Assembly: GCF_004331735.1 (NCBI RefSeq)
Contig: NZ_SJSO01000003.1
Span: forward strand, 310,001-374,000
Source of the DNA: Pedobacter psychrodurus
GTDB lineage: Bacteria; Bacteroidota; Bacteroidia; Sphingobacteriales; Sphingobacteriaceae
Direction: 5' to 3'
Length of the DNA stretch: 64,000 bases
Within the stretch, counting starts at the first letter, position 1. The number at the start of each line of letters is the position of its first letter. The position numbers were made by a program, and so were the translations under genes. Below, piece by piece: positions 54,709 to 63,151 of this stretch. The notes under the pieces were generated by a model. That model was not told the origin of the DNA. It saw only the letters and a list, made by a program, of their open reading frames with translations, and made no database searches.

Positions 54709-55395
54709 TCACAGCAATCGTCTTAAGAACAAACCCGAGTTAGTGGGCAACAATCCGACGTTGTTCTCCTGCACCAAATCGGTGGCTAAACCGAATTGCC
54801 AGTCGTCATAACTTAACCCTAATCTTAAATATTGGTTAGCGAAATTGTAACGAAGATTTTTTTTATAACTGAAGTTATAGGAGCCAATTAATTGAGTAAA
54901 CAATCTCCAATTGCCTCTTTTATTTAATGGCGGGCTGTAAGAGATGAGTGCAAAGATTTCGCTATTAGCTGGCTTCACCGGCTCGTAAGAGGCAAAAACT
55001 GTAAGAGAAAGATTTCCGACATTGCGGCCATAAGCGATGGCGAGCTGAGGCATAAACCCTGCACTTGTTATGTAACCACCTCCTGCAAGACTGACTCCCT
55101 TGAAAACATCATAAAAGAATAGTGACTGTCCAAGGAAAATGCTTTTCTTGCGGTCCAAATAAGGTGTTTCAATTCTTAAATATCCAAAATAGCCAAACCG
55201 GCTGTTTGAATCAGTGTATTTAGTCAGATACATTTGATGTGCAATAGCACGATTTCCCACAAAAACTTCCACAGGGATGTCGCGAACCTGCGCCGTAGCG
55301 CTTGATGGCATCCAGAGTAGCAGTATACTAACTGAGCCAGGCCATAACCATTTTATGGCTGATCCATTAAAATATGGTTTATTAATTATATTCAT
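54709..55395 (-). CDS. Putative outer-membrane beta-barrel protein
   Basis: The 228-residue protein has a signal peptide (SSATAQ, about residues 31-36) and alternating polar/aromatic strands (GYFGYLRIETPYL, LSLTVFASYEPV, NQYLRLGLSYDDWQFGLATDL) that suit a small 8- to 10-stranded barrel. It ends in FLRRLL, not the usual aromatic residue. The family is not recognised. It lies upstream of the bestrophin gene on the same strand, which may link it to ion or osmotic homeostasis. Confidence 0.65.
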   Translation of the reverse strand: MNIINKPYFNGSAIKWLWPGSVSILLLWMPSSATAQVRDIPVEVFVGNRAIAHQMYLTKYTDSNSRFGYFGYLRIETPYLDRKKSIFLGQSLFFYDVFKGVSLAGGGYITSAGFMPQLAIAYGRNVGNLSLTVFASYEPVKPANSEIFALISYSPPLNKRGNWRLFTQLIGSYNFSYKKNLRYNFANQYLRLGLSYDDWQFGLATDLVQENNVGLLPTNSGLFLRRLL

Positions 55396-55989
55396 GTTAT
55401 CTCTTTTAATTTGGTTTTCTTTTTTGTCAATTGTTAGCTATATTATAAGCATACTTGCTCAGTCGGTCCTACATCTTTTTTATAAACACCCGACGTCGGA
55501 CTGCCTAAGGCAATAAGCCGTTTGAAAAATATGTAAGATTAAAGGGCTTACTTCTCCTTATGAATTGCCCTCGTTATATAGCGAGGGTGTATTACCTTGC
55601 AAGATTTTTTTTTAGAGAATGGGCAATTCCTCCAGATTGTTTTTTCTTATTGCTACTTTAGCTTTCATGTTTTTGTATATCTGTATTTAATTTTTATAAT
55701 CTCTTAATTCTAACAATGCCTAGAATGCTTTTTATCAGTTCTTGAAAATTCCGATAAGAGTCGGAATAGAGCTTCGCAAATTATCAGTCTCGATAGAAAA
55801 AAAAGTTGACATTTGTCGAAAAAACAAGTAGATATTAGTCGTTGGATCATGACTGAAGGCTCAAATTTAACCTTTTGTAAAAATTTATTTATTGCATCTC
55901 TAGGGTATTAGTTAAGCCTGAAAATATCACAGGATGCATATTCATCAATAGTAGTGACCCCTCCATATCAGTGCAAAGTGGCCGCCAAA
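55396..55989. other. Intergenic region with two small hairpins
   Basis: No supported gene in about 590 bases. CCCTCG/CGAGGG (55568-55587) and ATTCCGA/TCGGAAT (55748-55767) can form stems. FNR-like half-sites occur at 55806-55842 but have no gene next to them. Confidence 0.5.
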
Positions 55990-56508
55990 TGGATTGCCGA
56001 GTAAATACGATACTATTATAACCACCGCCAGCATCTGACAGAACAAATCGCAAGATATATACTCAAGATGCAGAAAGCGCTCAGACTAATGAACATTAGA
56101 CTCGACGTTGCTATTCGCGATATCACTGGCAGATCCGGTATAAATATTATTAAAGCTATTTTGGCTGGTAATCGGAATCCGGAATATCTTGCTTCGCTGG
56201 TTGACATCAGGACAAAAAAGTCAAAAGACGAAATTGCTAAATCTTTGTGTGGCACATGGCGCAGTGAGCTATTGTTTGAATTGAAAGCTTGCTTAGATTT
56301 TTATAGATATTTTAATTGCTCACTGAAAGAATGCGATCAAATAATAGAAAGACTTCTGATAGAATACGTTCCAAAAAAACCGGTTTCAATAAAGCAGGAA
56401 ACAATCTTTAAGGGCTACAATAGAAAAAAAATTAAAAATGCTCCGCGAGCAATATTCTGCTGCTTTCTTAATATAAGCTCTACGGATAATTTTGGGAAAG
56501 TGATTTGA
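55990..56508 (+). pseudogene. IS110-family transposase fragment
   Basis: The frame from 56068 reads MQKALRLMNIRLDVAIRDIT, GINIIKAILAGNRNPEYLASL and SLCGTWRSELLFELKACLDF, which is the central part of IS110-type transposases (between the DEDD and Tnp_20 domains). The same frame continues upstream as NHRQHLTEQIARYILK and is interrupted by TAA at 56002. After residue 110 the pattern decays. The N-terminal DEDD domain and the C-terminal serine domain are both absent, so the element is dead. Confidence 0.85.
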
Positions 56509-56725
56509 ATTTGAGACATATCGACAAAAAAATGAACGAATTTTAAGGGAATCATTTCTTTACTTTGAATAACCAAATTAAATCTTGCTGCGGTAAATTC
56601 CTGTTATCGGCAGTATTCCTTTGTAGTTTAGTGTTTTATTATGAGAAACAAATTAGTGAGTAATCTGGCATCCGCATTGGTGATTTTAACAGGTCTTCTC
56701 AGAAGGACCATCAAGCGATAGAACT

Positions 56726-57040
56726 GTGGTGAGAAAAATAGATGTCCTGATCGATCTTTTGGGTTACGGAATAGTGGAATTGTCGGTGGAATACAGCCTA
56801 AGTTTTACAGATTTATCTCCTAGGGCTTATACTATAGAATGCCATATCGATCAGTCCGATTCAAAACTGCATTCCTGGCTTTACTCATCAGATTTTAAAA
56901 TGGTTTTTTCAGAAATCTGTGGGTGCAAAGGCCATATGGTATGCTTCAATAGTAAAGGATTAAACAGAAATGTTTACTATGAAACGATGTTAAACGTAGT
57001 TTCTGATTACATTTTTTTAAAGGAGAAATTGTTATTGTAG
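56726..57040 (+). CDS. Hypothetical protein, unrecognised
   Basis: A 104-residue frame with no recognised domain, four cysteines (two near the middle as CGCKGHMVCF) and no signal peptide. The start chosen is GTG; an ATG at 56741 exists but in another frame, so the start is uncertain. It lies just right of the IS110 relic in a region with little coding signal. It may be a remnant. Confidence 0.3.
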   Translation: MVRKIDVLIDLLGYGIVELSVEYSLSFTDLSPRAYTIECHIDQSDSKLHSWLYSSDFKMVFSEICGCKGHMVCFNSKGLNRNVYYETMLNVVSDYIFLKEKLLL

Positions 57041-58062
57041 AGAAAAAGATTTTAAATCAAATTAGTACGTGTAGAAAATTAATTGTTTCATTTGTTCTCT
57101 TATATTCATTTCCTGTGTGCACAGAAAAATCTCCTGAAAGATTTTTTCGAGAAGGTTGGTAAAAAAGAAGTAGTGAAACGGTTAGCTTGCTGGTTTCTTG
57201 ATGAGAACAGATGGTGGACATTGGGAAATGGATCAGCAATACGGAAACATTCAATTGGATTGCAGCATTTAAAATGCTAAGTTAACAAAATATAAAAGCT
57301 CTTTATGCTTCTTGGAGGAGAGCTTAACGAAGCTGACGATTACACCCTTGGTGCAGGTGGTTAATTTTAGTGAGTATTTTTTTTATATCGGGCTTACCAT
57401 CAATGGGACAGAGATTTAGCTGCCTAATCGGAAGTCTTACCAGATGCCTAGAACAGGCTGCTTTATTAAGGGCTTTTTTACATTATTTGGCTTTTGATTG
57501 TTCAATCATCAGCAATCCACCAAGTTTCAGAGAATGCATATCCTGGTAGTAGGTTTATTCAAATGCATAATATCTGATCCGGTGGTACATGATGAACTGA
57601 TTACTAACAGTTCCAAAATTATTTTTGTCTGTAAAATACTATAAATCTATGGGAACTTTTTTGCAGCAATTCCTGCCGTGTTTTAGGTGTGGCAAGGATC
57701 CCGATCATGTCTTAATCATATTTACCCTTAAGTCAAATGTCCTTAATGAGTTGATTCATTTCATCGTCCTGTTAGAAATAATTCTTGTGGACCCCATCAT
57801 CCACTGCTGTATTTCCCTGCCATAAATGGATTTTTTTCATTCTTTCGGCTTGGCATGTTCACATTATTTATTTTTTTGATTTTTTAATCTTAATGATTTG
57901 CCGGGAAATTTACAAACCTTGAATAAAGGCTTGTTACCATTGAAGCGGTTTCGGCGTATTTAAATATGAATTTGCAGGTAGCTAATGAAGTTAATTTTAT
58001 TTTCTTGGATTGATCAATCCACTTGAAAGGGAATTTTTTTAGACGTTTTTCAGTTGATTTTT
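57041..58062. other. Intergenic region without a supported gene
   Basis: About 1 kb of AT-rich DNA. Frames at 57083-57280 and 57625-57825 have no convincing start, composition or relatives that I recognise. No hairpin or repeat stands out until the tRNA terminator. Confidence 0.5.
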
Positions 58063-58098
58063 ATATAAAAAAACCTTGCCGGTCTTTTGGCAAGGTTT
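58063..58098 (-). terminator. Terminator of the tRNA-Arg gene
   Basis: AACCTTGCC (58072-58080) and GGCAAGGTT (58089-58097) form a nine-base-pair stem. Read on the minus strand it is followed by a run of seven T, directly after the tRNA. Confidence 0.85.
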
Positions 58099-58104
58099 CA
58101 TTAG

Positions 58105-58176
58105 TGTTCCCGACGAGATTCGAACTCATATCAACTGAACCGGAATCAGCAATTCTATCCATTGAACTACGGGAAC
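58105..58176 (-). tRNA. tRNA-Arg (anticodon CCG)
   Basis: On the minus strand the 72 bases fold as a complete cloverleaf. The acceptor stem is GTTCCCG/CGGGAAC with discriminator A. The anticodon stem GCTGA/TCAGT holds the loop TTCCGGT (anticodon CCG, reading CGG codons), and the T loop is TTCGAAT. The 3' CCA is not encoded. A terminator follows at once. The neighbouring conjugative genes lie on the 5' side of the tRNA, not at the 3' end where integrative elements usually insert. Confidence 0.93.
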
Positions 58177-58522
58177 GCTTAGGGCTGCAAATATATGATT
58201 TGAAAACTTATTTTTTTTGCATTTTGAACAAAAAAATACACTTATTTTTCCCCTTGGTCCCATCACACGAAGTTTCTTTGATGTCATTACCCACTATATA
58301 GTTGTCTTCAGTGATGTGCCCCTGTACTGCAATTAATTTATCTTAATAAGTGTACGGATGTTATTCAGCATCAATCAGGTAATGTCATTTATATAACCGC
58401 TAGAGCTCATTTATAGCTCATCTACGGCCCAATTTGGTCCATTTCAGTCCAAAAATTCCATTTTTTTTGATTCATAGATACGTTTGGACCAGTAAACCTA
58501 TATAACAGGTTTCAAAGCTAAT
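58177..58522. other. Spacer between tRNA-Arg and the conjugative element genes
   Basis: 346 AT-rich bases with no gene. Around 58410-58460 there are short related words (GCTCATTTATAGCTCATC, GGTCCATTTCAGTCC). The left end of the conjugative element could lie here, but no attachment-site repeat can be proven from one end alone. Confidence 0.4.
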
Positions 58523-58804
58523 ATGATTTCTACAAAAGAACTTTCCTTTCTCTTTCAGTCGGCCGTAAAAGCCGGATCGGAAAAATGTTTCCGTGATGGA
58601 AGACTGTTGAAACAACAGCTTTCCTTCTCTGAGGCTTATGCCATTTATGGGAGGACCAATGTAGATAGGTGGATCACCGAAAAACTCATTGTCACAAGTA
58701 ATAGTGCTGCTGGGATCTTTAGGAAATCCATCTCTAGAACTCAGCTGGAGGCTGTTGCCTTTAAAAGCAACAGAATCAGTTATCTGCCTGTGGCAGAACG
58801 TTAG
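58523..58804 (+). CDS. Small putative DNA-binding protein, first of a pair
   Basis: The 93-residue protein shares with the 59035 product the core FSEAYAIYGRTNVDRWITEKLI (there KSEAFRLYGRRNVEHWITEGLI), followed by a variable loop, RTQLEAVAFKSNR and ISYL. The helix spacing with a central Trp-Ile-Thr suggests a MerR/excisionase-like helix-turn-helix. Such small proteins are common at the start of Bacteroidota mobile elements, where they may act as excision or transfer regulators. The exact role is not known. Confidence 0.7.
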   Translation: MISTKELSFLFQSAVKAGSEKCFRDGRLLKQQLSFSEAYAIYGRTNVDRWITEKLIVTSNSAAGIFRKSISRTQLEAVAFKSNRISYLPVAER

Positions 58805-58884
58805 GGTGCTTTCTGGCATCTGTTCTTTGACATACTGGAATGAAGCATTATTCCGCGAGAGTGGAAAATCCTGCGAAGTTGAGA

Positions 58885-59022
58885 TTGTATCAAAATGACG
58901 AAAGCGCAGGGGCAGGCGAGGGCCCGGTCCGTATGGACTGACGCAAGTAGTTCCGATCCACCGAAGACTTTGAGTGTTGTGTTTAGTTTAGGTAAGAGGG
59001 GGGCCATGTGGCCCCTTTTTTT
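58885..59022 (+). ncRNA. Candidate structured RNA between twin HTH-like genes
   Basis: This stretch is GC-rich compared with its flanks (GCAGGGGCAGGCGAGGGCC near 58909), contains a small hairpin GTCC-GTAT-GGAC (58928-58939), and ends in an excellent terminator at 59000-59022. No long plausible frame covers it in the right place. It could be a small RNA, or the leader and attenuator of the gene at 59035. Confidence 0.45.
59000..59022 (+). terminator. Strong hairpin terminator/attenuator before gene 59035
   Basis: GGGGCC (59000-59005) and GGCCCC (59010-59015) pair around an ATGT loop, followed by seven T. It lies only 12 bases before the ATG at 59035, so it must affect expression of that gene if transcription comes from upstream. 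Confidence 0.85.
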
Positions 59023-59034
59023 GTGGACTTTTTT

Positions 59035-59310
59035 ATGGAAATACAGATCAATATTTATACGCTGGAAAAGTTGCTTGCAGAAGCGGCGGAGATGGGCGCA
59101 GGGGCAGCGCTTTCCAGAATAGGCAAGTTAAGGCCTTATCTTAAAAAGTCGGAAGCTTTCAGGTTATATGGAAGAAGGAATGTTGAGCACTGGATAACTG
59201 AGGGACTCATCACCGCGCGCAAGGATGGGGACTATTCGGCATCCTGGCGGATTGAACGGTTGGAAATTGAAGCGGTCTGCAAGGCTAAAAATCTTATCCG
59301 CTATTTATAG
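59035..59310 (+). CDS. Small putative DNA-binding protein, second of a pair
   Basis: The ATG at 59035 is preferred over the one at 59008, which would start inside the terminator hairpin. The 91-residue protein (MEIQINIYTLEKLLAEAAEM at the start) is a paralog of the 58523 product, with the shared EAFRLYGRRNVEHWITEGLI core and the C-terminal LEIEAVCKAKNLIRYL. The two differ strongly in the loop between core and end. It lies 201 bases before the relaxosome genes and probably controls them or takes part in excision. Confidence 0.7.
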   Translation: MEIQINIYTLEKLLAEAAEMGAGAALSRIGKLRPYLKKSEAFRLYGRRNVEHWITEGLITARKDGDYSASWRIERLEIEAVCKAKNLIRYL

Positions 59311-59511
59311 GTGGAGCGCTCGGATATGCATGGGTGGCTTCTGCTTTTTATACACGCAAGATGTCTTTTTGTCCGACGAAAATCCCTGCGGTATTTCCTT
59401 TTCGGCCAAAAAGCCCCTTGCCCTGAAGACTGACCGTCCGCTGCGCTTCGTCCACCTTCAGGGTGAGAAAACTCGCGGCTCGTTTTCTTTTTTTAGTTAC
59501 TTGTAGATTTT
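59311..59511. promoter_or_regulatory. GC-richer leader of the mobilization genes
   Basis: These 201 bases hold no convincing gene; a frame crossing them (59225-59506) is a shadow of the HTH-like gene. The region directly upstream of a MobA-type gene is a usual place for oriT and the mob promoter. TTCGTCCACCTTCAGGGTG near 59448-59466 faces CCCTTGCCCTGAAGACTG (59413-59430), and CCTTCAGGG/CCCTGAAG words are partly complementary. Confidence 0.35.
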
Positions 59512-59916
59512 ATGAATAAAAAACAGCTTGGAAGACCTCCAATGGTGCGTGGAAAGCGGGATAAAAAGATAGATGTGCGTTTTACCAAGGAGGAGTTTGA
59601 GCTTATCTTAAAGCTGGAGAAAACTTTGGGTGTCAGTAAGGCTGATCTGATTAGAAATAAAATTCTGATAGGTTCAGAGCGGGTGATAATAAATGCCGGA
59701 CAACTTATTTTGGCATTAGATCTTTTGGGAACAGAAATGGGAAGGGTAGGAAACAATATTAACCAGTTAGCGAGGTATTCGAATGCGCTGAACAGGCAGG
59801 GAATTCTTTCTGTCGTTGTTGCCGAGCGTTACAATATTCTGCTGATGAATTATCAAGAGATTCAAAAACGGCTGGAGGTGCTGCTGCGCAGGGTGATCAG
59901 GTTGTCTGGTAAATAG
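59512..59916 (+). CDS. Relaxosome accessory protein (MobA/MobC-type ribbon-helix-helix)
   Basis: The 134-residue basic protein has an N-terminal ribbon-helix-helix pattern (DKKIDVRFTKEEFELILKLEK, then GVSKADLIRNKIL) and the mobilization-protein signature GRVGNNINQLARYSN (MobC family motif) in the second half. It should bind oriT and help the relaxase nick it. It precedes the relaxase gene by 312 bases, as mobA does mobB in Bacteroidota conjugative elements. Confidence 0.9.
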   Translation: MNKKQLGRPPMVRGKRDKKIDVRFTKEEFELILKLEKTLGVSKADLIRNKILIGSERVIINAGQLILALDLLGTEMGRVGNNINQLARYSNALNRQGILSVVVAERYNILLMNYQEIQKRLEVLLRRVIRLSGK

Positions 59917-60228
59917 AGGATAATATTGTTTGGTGCTTGTTGGTGGTCGTGCTTATTATATGTGTTAATGTATAAGCTATGTTGTTATGGATGTAACAGG
60001 TTATACGGTTCTTAAGTTACTCTGATATTTTTTTAGCTGGTTTTATTGCTCATTTGTTATGTAGTTATCTGGGTAGCCATGTTACCTAATAGCTTGTAAT
60101 CTGGTTACTAAGTGATCCGCTTAACATTGAAACTTGGTAACGGTGTTTCTGGTGAGCTAGTTATGCTGATAGGTAAATGGCTTTGAATCTTTATGGCTGA
60201 TGAGCCTGGTAACTAAATAGCCTGATAT
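59917..60228. repeat. Repeat-rich spacer between the accessory and relaxase genes
   Basis: Imperfect copies of a 14-16-base word with the pattern GTTAC-CTAA-TAGC occur at least five times between about 60064 and 60226: AGTTATCTGGGTAGCC, GTTACCTAATAGCT, GGTTACTAAGTGATCC, AGTTATGCTGATAGGT and GGTAACTAAATAGCC. No frame spans the spacer. Iteron-like repeats beside a relaxase gene suggest a protein-binding region such as oriT. Confidence 0.55.
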
Positions 60229-61377
60229 ATGATTGTAAAGATTCTTTCTTCTTCCGCCAGTTTCTCCGGGGTGGATTACAATACGGACAAGGTTGAGCAG
60301 GGAAAGGGGGAACTGGTGAATGTTTCGAACTTCGGTGCGCTTCAGTTTCTTTCTTCGCTAAGGCCTTCTGATTATATCAATTATTTTAAGGCGGTATCCT
60401 CAGCAAACAAAAGGGTTTCAAAGCCTCAGTTTCATGCGGTCATTTCTGCCAAGGGAAAGTCAACACTTAAAGAAGACCTGACCAGGATTGCTGAGCATTG
60501 GCTTTCAAAAATGGGTTATGGCAAGAATCCTTATCTGCTCGTTTTTCATAATGATACAAAAAATAACCACGTTCATGCGGTGTCCACAAGGATTGATAAA
60601 ACAGGGAAAAAGATATCCTCGGCTTTTGAGAAACTGAGATCCATCAGAATGCTTTCGCAGGTTTTGGAGCAGGATGCTAAAACAGATATTAAATCTGTAG
60701 CGGCCAAAATGCTGAAGTATCGGTTTTCTACGGTAGCGCAGATCAGGCTTTTATTTGAGGTTCTGGGTTTTAAGACGGAGCAGGATGAAAATGTTGGCCG
60801 GTTAAAAATAAGTGGTCAAGGTGGTCAGATATATAGTATTGAGCTTTCTGAAATTGATAATCAGATTTTACTGACTAAGAACACCGTTAAAAGAGTTGCG
60901 CAGCTTCGGGAGATTATTAACAAGTATAAACTTCAATATAGTCCATTACTGGTCGACCGGTTAAAATTAGATGATAAGCATACTAAACCCGTATTGCGTT
61001 ATGGTTCTGAGTTGGGTGATTTTTTATATTCAAAATTTGGTGTCCAGCTCATCTTTCATTATTCAGGTGATCATCTGCCTTATGGTTATAGTGTAATCGA
61101 CCATGCAGAAAAAAATGTATTCAAAGGTTCCCAGGTAATGAAAATGGCAATGATGATGGAGCACAGTGCAGATGGACAGGTTTTCACTCTTCAGATGCCA
61201 GCATATACCAATTTAGATAGTGGGATTTCCAGGGGTGATTTCGAAAGCGGACCGGAATATTCAGACTTCAATGTTTCTATTGTGAACCTGCCGGATCTGG
61301 CAGAAGATATTGACGATGAGGCTATCCTTGGCCGGAACCGTCAGCGAAAGGGCATGGCCCGCACCAATACACGTTAA
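60229..61377 (+). CDS. Relaxase (MobB-type, MOBP-like)
   Basis: The 382-residue protein has the relaxase motifs: a candidate nicking tyrosine Tyr17 (SGVDYNTDK), then the three-histidine metal motif His107, His114, His116 in HNDTKNNHVHAVSTRID. The C-terminal part is not recognised but has a low-complexity basic end. It nicks oriT and leads the strand into the recipient. It is followed by the ParA-like gene after 18 bases, so mob and tra genes form one transcript. The coupling protein gene that often follows (mobC) is not present here. Confidence 0.93.
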   Translation: MIVKILSSSASFSGVDYNTDKVEQGKGELVNVSNFGALQFLSSLRPSDYINYFKAVSSANKRVSKPQFHAVISAKGKSTLKEDLTRIAEHWLSKMGYGKNPYLLVFHNDTKNNHVHAVSTRIDKTGKKISSAFEKLRSIRMLSQVLEQDAKTDIKSVAAKMLKYRFSTVAQIRLLFEVLGFKTEQDENVGRLKISGQGGQIYSIELSEIDNQILLTKNTVKRVAQLREIINKYKLQYSPLLVDRLKLDDKHTKPVLRYGSELGDFLYSKFGVQLIFHYSGDHLPYGYSVIDHAEKNVFKGSQVMKMAMMMEHSADGQVFTLQMPAYTNLDSGISRGDFESGPEYSDFNVSIVNLPDLAEDIDDEAILGRNRQRKGMARTNTR

Positions 61378-61395
61378 ACTTAAATCATTTTTATT

Positions 61396-62028
61396 ATGCT
61401 GATAATTATCGGAAACCAAAAGGGAGGTGCTGGGAAAAGTACGCTCACGCTATTGCTTGCCAATTTTTTAACTCTTGTTAAAAAACGGCGGGTCACTGTT
61501 ATTGATATGGACTATCAGCAGTCGCTGGCTCAGAAATATGAGAAAGCCAAAATACTGGAGAACACTGAGCCTTACGAGGTTATTGCGGCGGGACTGGAAC
61601 ATTTTCCTTCCATGTTTACTGTGCTTGCTCAGAGTCCCGAACATATTGTGATCATTGATCTTCCTGGTAAACTTGATGATGATGGCCTGATGCCGGTTTT
61701 TGCTGCTGCAGATCTGGTATTCTGTCCTTTTTCTTATGATGAGCTCAGTTTTGATTCCACGATACTTTTTTCGGTGGTTTTAAAGAAGATCAATAAAGAT
61801 GTTCCGGTATTTTTTGTGCCCAATAGGGTGAAGGGAAATGTGAAGTATGAAACCCAGGCCGAGGTTGAACATCAGTTGATCCGATTTGGGACTTTGACTG
61901 CGCCGATTTCGGACCGGGTGGATTTCCAGCGTACCAGCACCTTTCAGACCCCGCTGGTGCTTTACCCTATCATCCTTCCTGTCTTTGAAAATATCTATGA
62001 AAGTCATATTGGCCTTTCTAATTCATAA
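61396..62028 (+). CDS. traA: ParA/MinD-type ATPase (TraA of Bacteroidota conjugative elements)
   Basis: The 210-residue protein has the deviant Walker A motif GNQKGGAGKST (Lys9 to Thr16), VIDMDYQQSLAQ, and VIIDLPGKLDDDG as the Walker B-like segment. TraA-type ParA proteins start the tra operon in Bacteroidota conjugative transposons. The exact role is not settled; a part in DNA positioning or regulation of transfer is likely. Spacing to the next gene is 23 bases. Confidence 0.9.
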   Translation: MLIIIGNQKGGAGKSTLTLLLANFLTLVKKRRVTVIDMDYQQSLAQKYEKAKILENTEPYEVIAAGLEHFPSMFTVLAQSPEHIVIIDLPGKLDDDGLMPVFAAADLVFCPFSYDELSFDSTILFSVVLKKINKDVPVFFVPNRVKGNVKYETQAEVEHQLIRFGTLTAPISDRVDFQRTSTFQTPLVLYPIILPVFENIYESHIGLSNS

Positions 62029-62051
62029 CCGATCAGCAAGTACGATATATT

Positions 62052-62429
62052 ATGGAAAAGAAGATCACTTCGATTGCAGATGAACTGCGAAGGTCAATAT
62101 TGCTGCCCTTTGATGGGGGGGAGGGCGATAATGGTAGGATTGGAAATTCCCTTAATGCAAAGGAGGGAATAGGGCCGAAGAAAGAAAAGAAAACCCTGAA
62201 CGCTGCTAAGGGGATTCTGGATGCGATGAACGGATTTGACTGTTCGGGCAATACACACATGCTCCATCCAAGGCTGGACTCCAGGACGGTAAAATTGCTG
62301 AACAGTTTTAAACTGGCGTCAGGGGTTGATATGAACCGGTTTATTGCTTTTTCTATCCATTACCTGTTTCAGCAGCACCCCGAACTAAAAACTTATATCA
62401 AAAAATCTTTAGAAAACTTTGACCTATGA
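62052..62429 (+). CDS. Conjugative transposon protein of the TraB/DUF3408 type
   Basis: The 125-residue protein has a variable, charged N-terminal half (DGGEGDNGRIGNSLNAKEGIG is low complexity) and a C-terminal ribbon-helix-helix-like part, HPRLDSRTVKLLNSFKLASGVDMNRFIAFSIHYLF, typical of the small DUF3408 proteins between traA and traE. It overlaps the next gene by four bases (ATGA). DNA binding is probable. Confidence 0.75.
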   Translation: MEKKITSIADELRRSILLPFDGGEGDNGRIGNSLNAKEGIGPKKEKKTLNAAKGILDAMNGFDCSGNTHMLHPRLDSRTVKLLNSFKLASGVDMNRFIAFSIHYLFQQHPELKTYIKKSLENFDL

Positions 62430-62758
62430 CTTGGACACAATTTATCATTTACCTCAGTGGTACTTACTTTTTGTATTATGTTGCTAACCTGCTCTTTGAT
62501 TATTCCAGATCTGGAAGGATTAGAGCGGCTGATAACACCGATCTGATTGCTATCGGGTTATCCTCTTCTGATCTTCCCAGGAAAATAGAAATGAAGGATC
62601 TGGACCCTGGGTTTTCCGAAATAGATTATTTTGTTGGGGAGGGCGAAGGCGATGTAGCGGATTCACCGATCGTGGAATCTGGCGGGATTTCCATTAGGGA
62701 ACTCTTTGAGCTTGCCAGGGATGAATCCATTGAGTACACCAGATCGGTTAGCTTCTAG
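62426..62758 (+). CDS. Small membrane-anchored conjugation protein (TraC/TraD position)
   Basis: The 110-residue protein has one N-terminal membrane segment (FIIYLSGTYFLYYVANLLF), then an acidic soluble part (VGEGEGDVADSPIVESGG, ISIRELFELARDES). It occupies the traC/traD slot before the DUF4134 genes and overlaps the upstream gene by four bases. No catalytic motif is seen. It may be a scaffold for the transfer machine. Confidence 0.7.
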   Translation: MTWTQFIIYLSGTYFLYYVANLLFDYSRSGRIRAADNTDLIAIGLSSSDLPRKIEMKDLDPGFSEIDYFVGEGEGDVADSPIVESGGISIRELFELARDESIEYTRSVSF

Positions 62759-62760
62759 TT

Positions 62761-63075
62761 GTGGGAAGGTTTAGTGGTTTGTTATTGCTCTTAGTAGTGC
62801 AATTGCTTATGCTGGGTGTAAGGCCTTTGGATGCGCTGGCCCAGCCCGGTCTACCTGAAATGCAGCAGGCCGGTTCGTTTATCCGAAATTCTTTTTTTTC
62901 GATGCGGGACCTTTCCTATGTGATCTCGGCGTTGATTGCGCTGGTAGGAGCTGTGGTGATCTACCATAAATGGCAGATGGGAAAGGATGTGAGCATGGAT
63001 ATTCCTGCCTGGTTTTTCTCGTCCATCTTTGTGCTTTTGACAGGTGCTTTTCTTTCTCAGCTCTTCGGTATCTGA
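62761..63075 (+). CDS. traE: TraE-like DUF4134 protein, first copy
   Basis: The 104-residue protein starts at GTG two bases after the previous stop. It has a signal-type first segment ending DALAQ and two membrane helices (YVISALIALVGAVVIYHKW, and the C-terminal FFSSIFVLLTGAFLSQLF). This is the VirB2-pilin-like TraE pattern. A second DUF4134 protein of similar size follows, so the element encodes two. Confidence 0.85.
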   Translation: MGRFSGLLLLLVVQLLMLGVRPLDALAQPGLPEMQQAGSFIRNSFFSMRDLSYVISALIALVGAVVIYHKWQMGKDVSMDIPAWFFSSIFVLLTGAFLSQLFGI

Positions 63076-63151
63076 TTTCTGCTACTGTTTATGTTATGGC
63101 CCTTTCAGGGCTTTTTTTATTTCCATCCATTTATCCTTTAATCAAATTGTT

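Noticed and set aside
55806..55842. FNR-like boxes TTGACATTTGTCGA and TAGATATTAGTCGT
   Set aside because: No gene start follows within a useful distance; such partial matches are expected by chance in AT-rich DNA.
59225..59506. A 93-residue frame before the mob genes
   Set aside because: It overlaps the HTH-like gene in another frame and has no leader; the region is better seen as mob upstream DNA.
59917..60228. CRISPR-like array
   Set aside because: The repeats are short, imperfect and irregularly spaced, with no uniform spacers and no cas genes.
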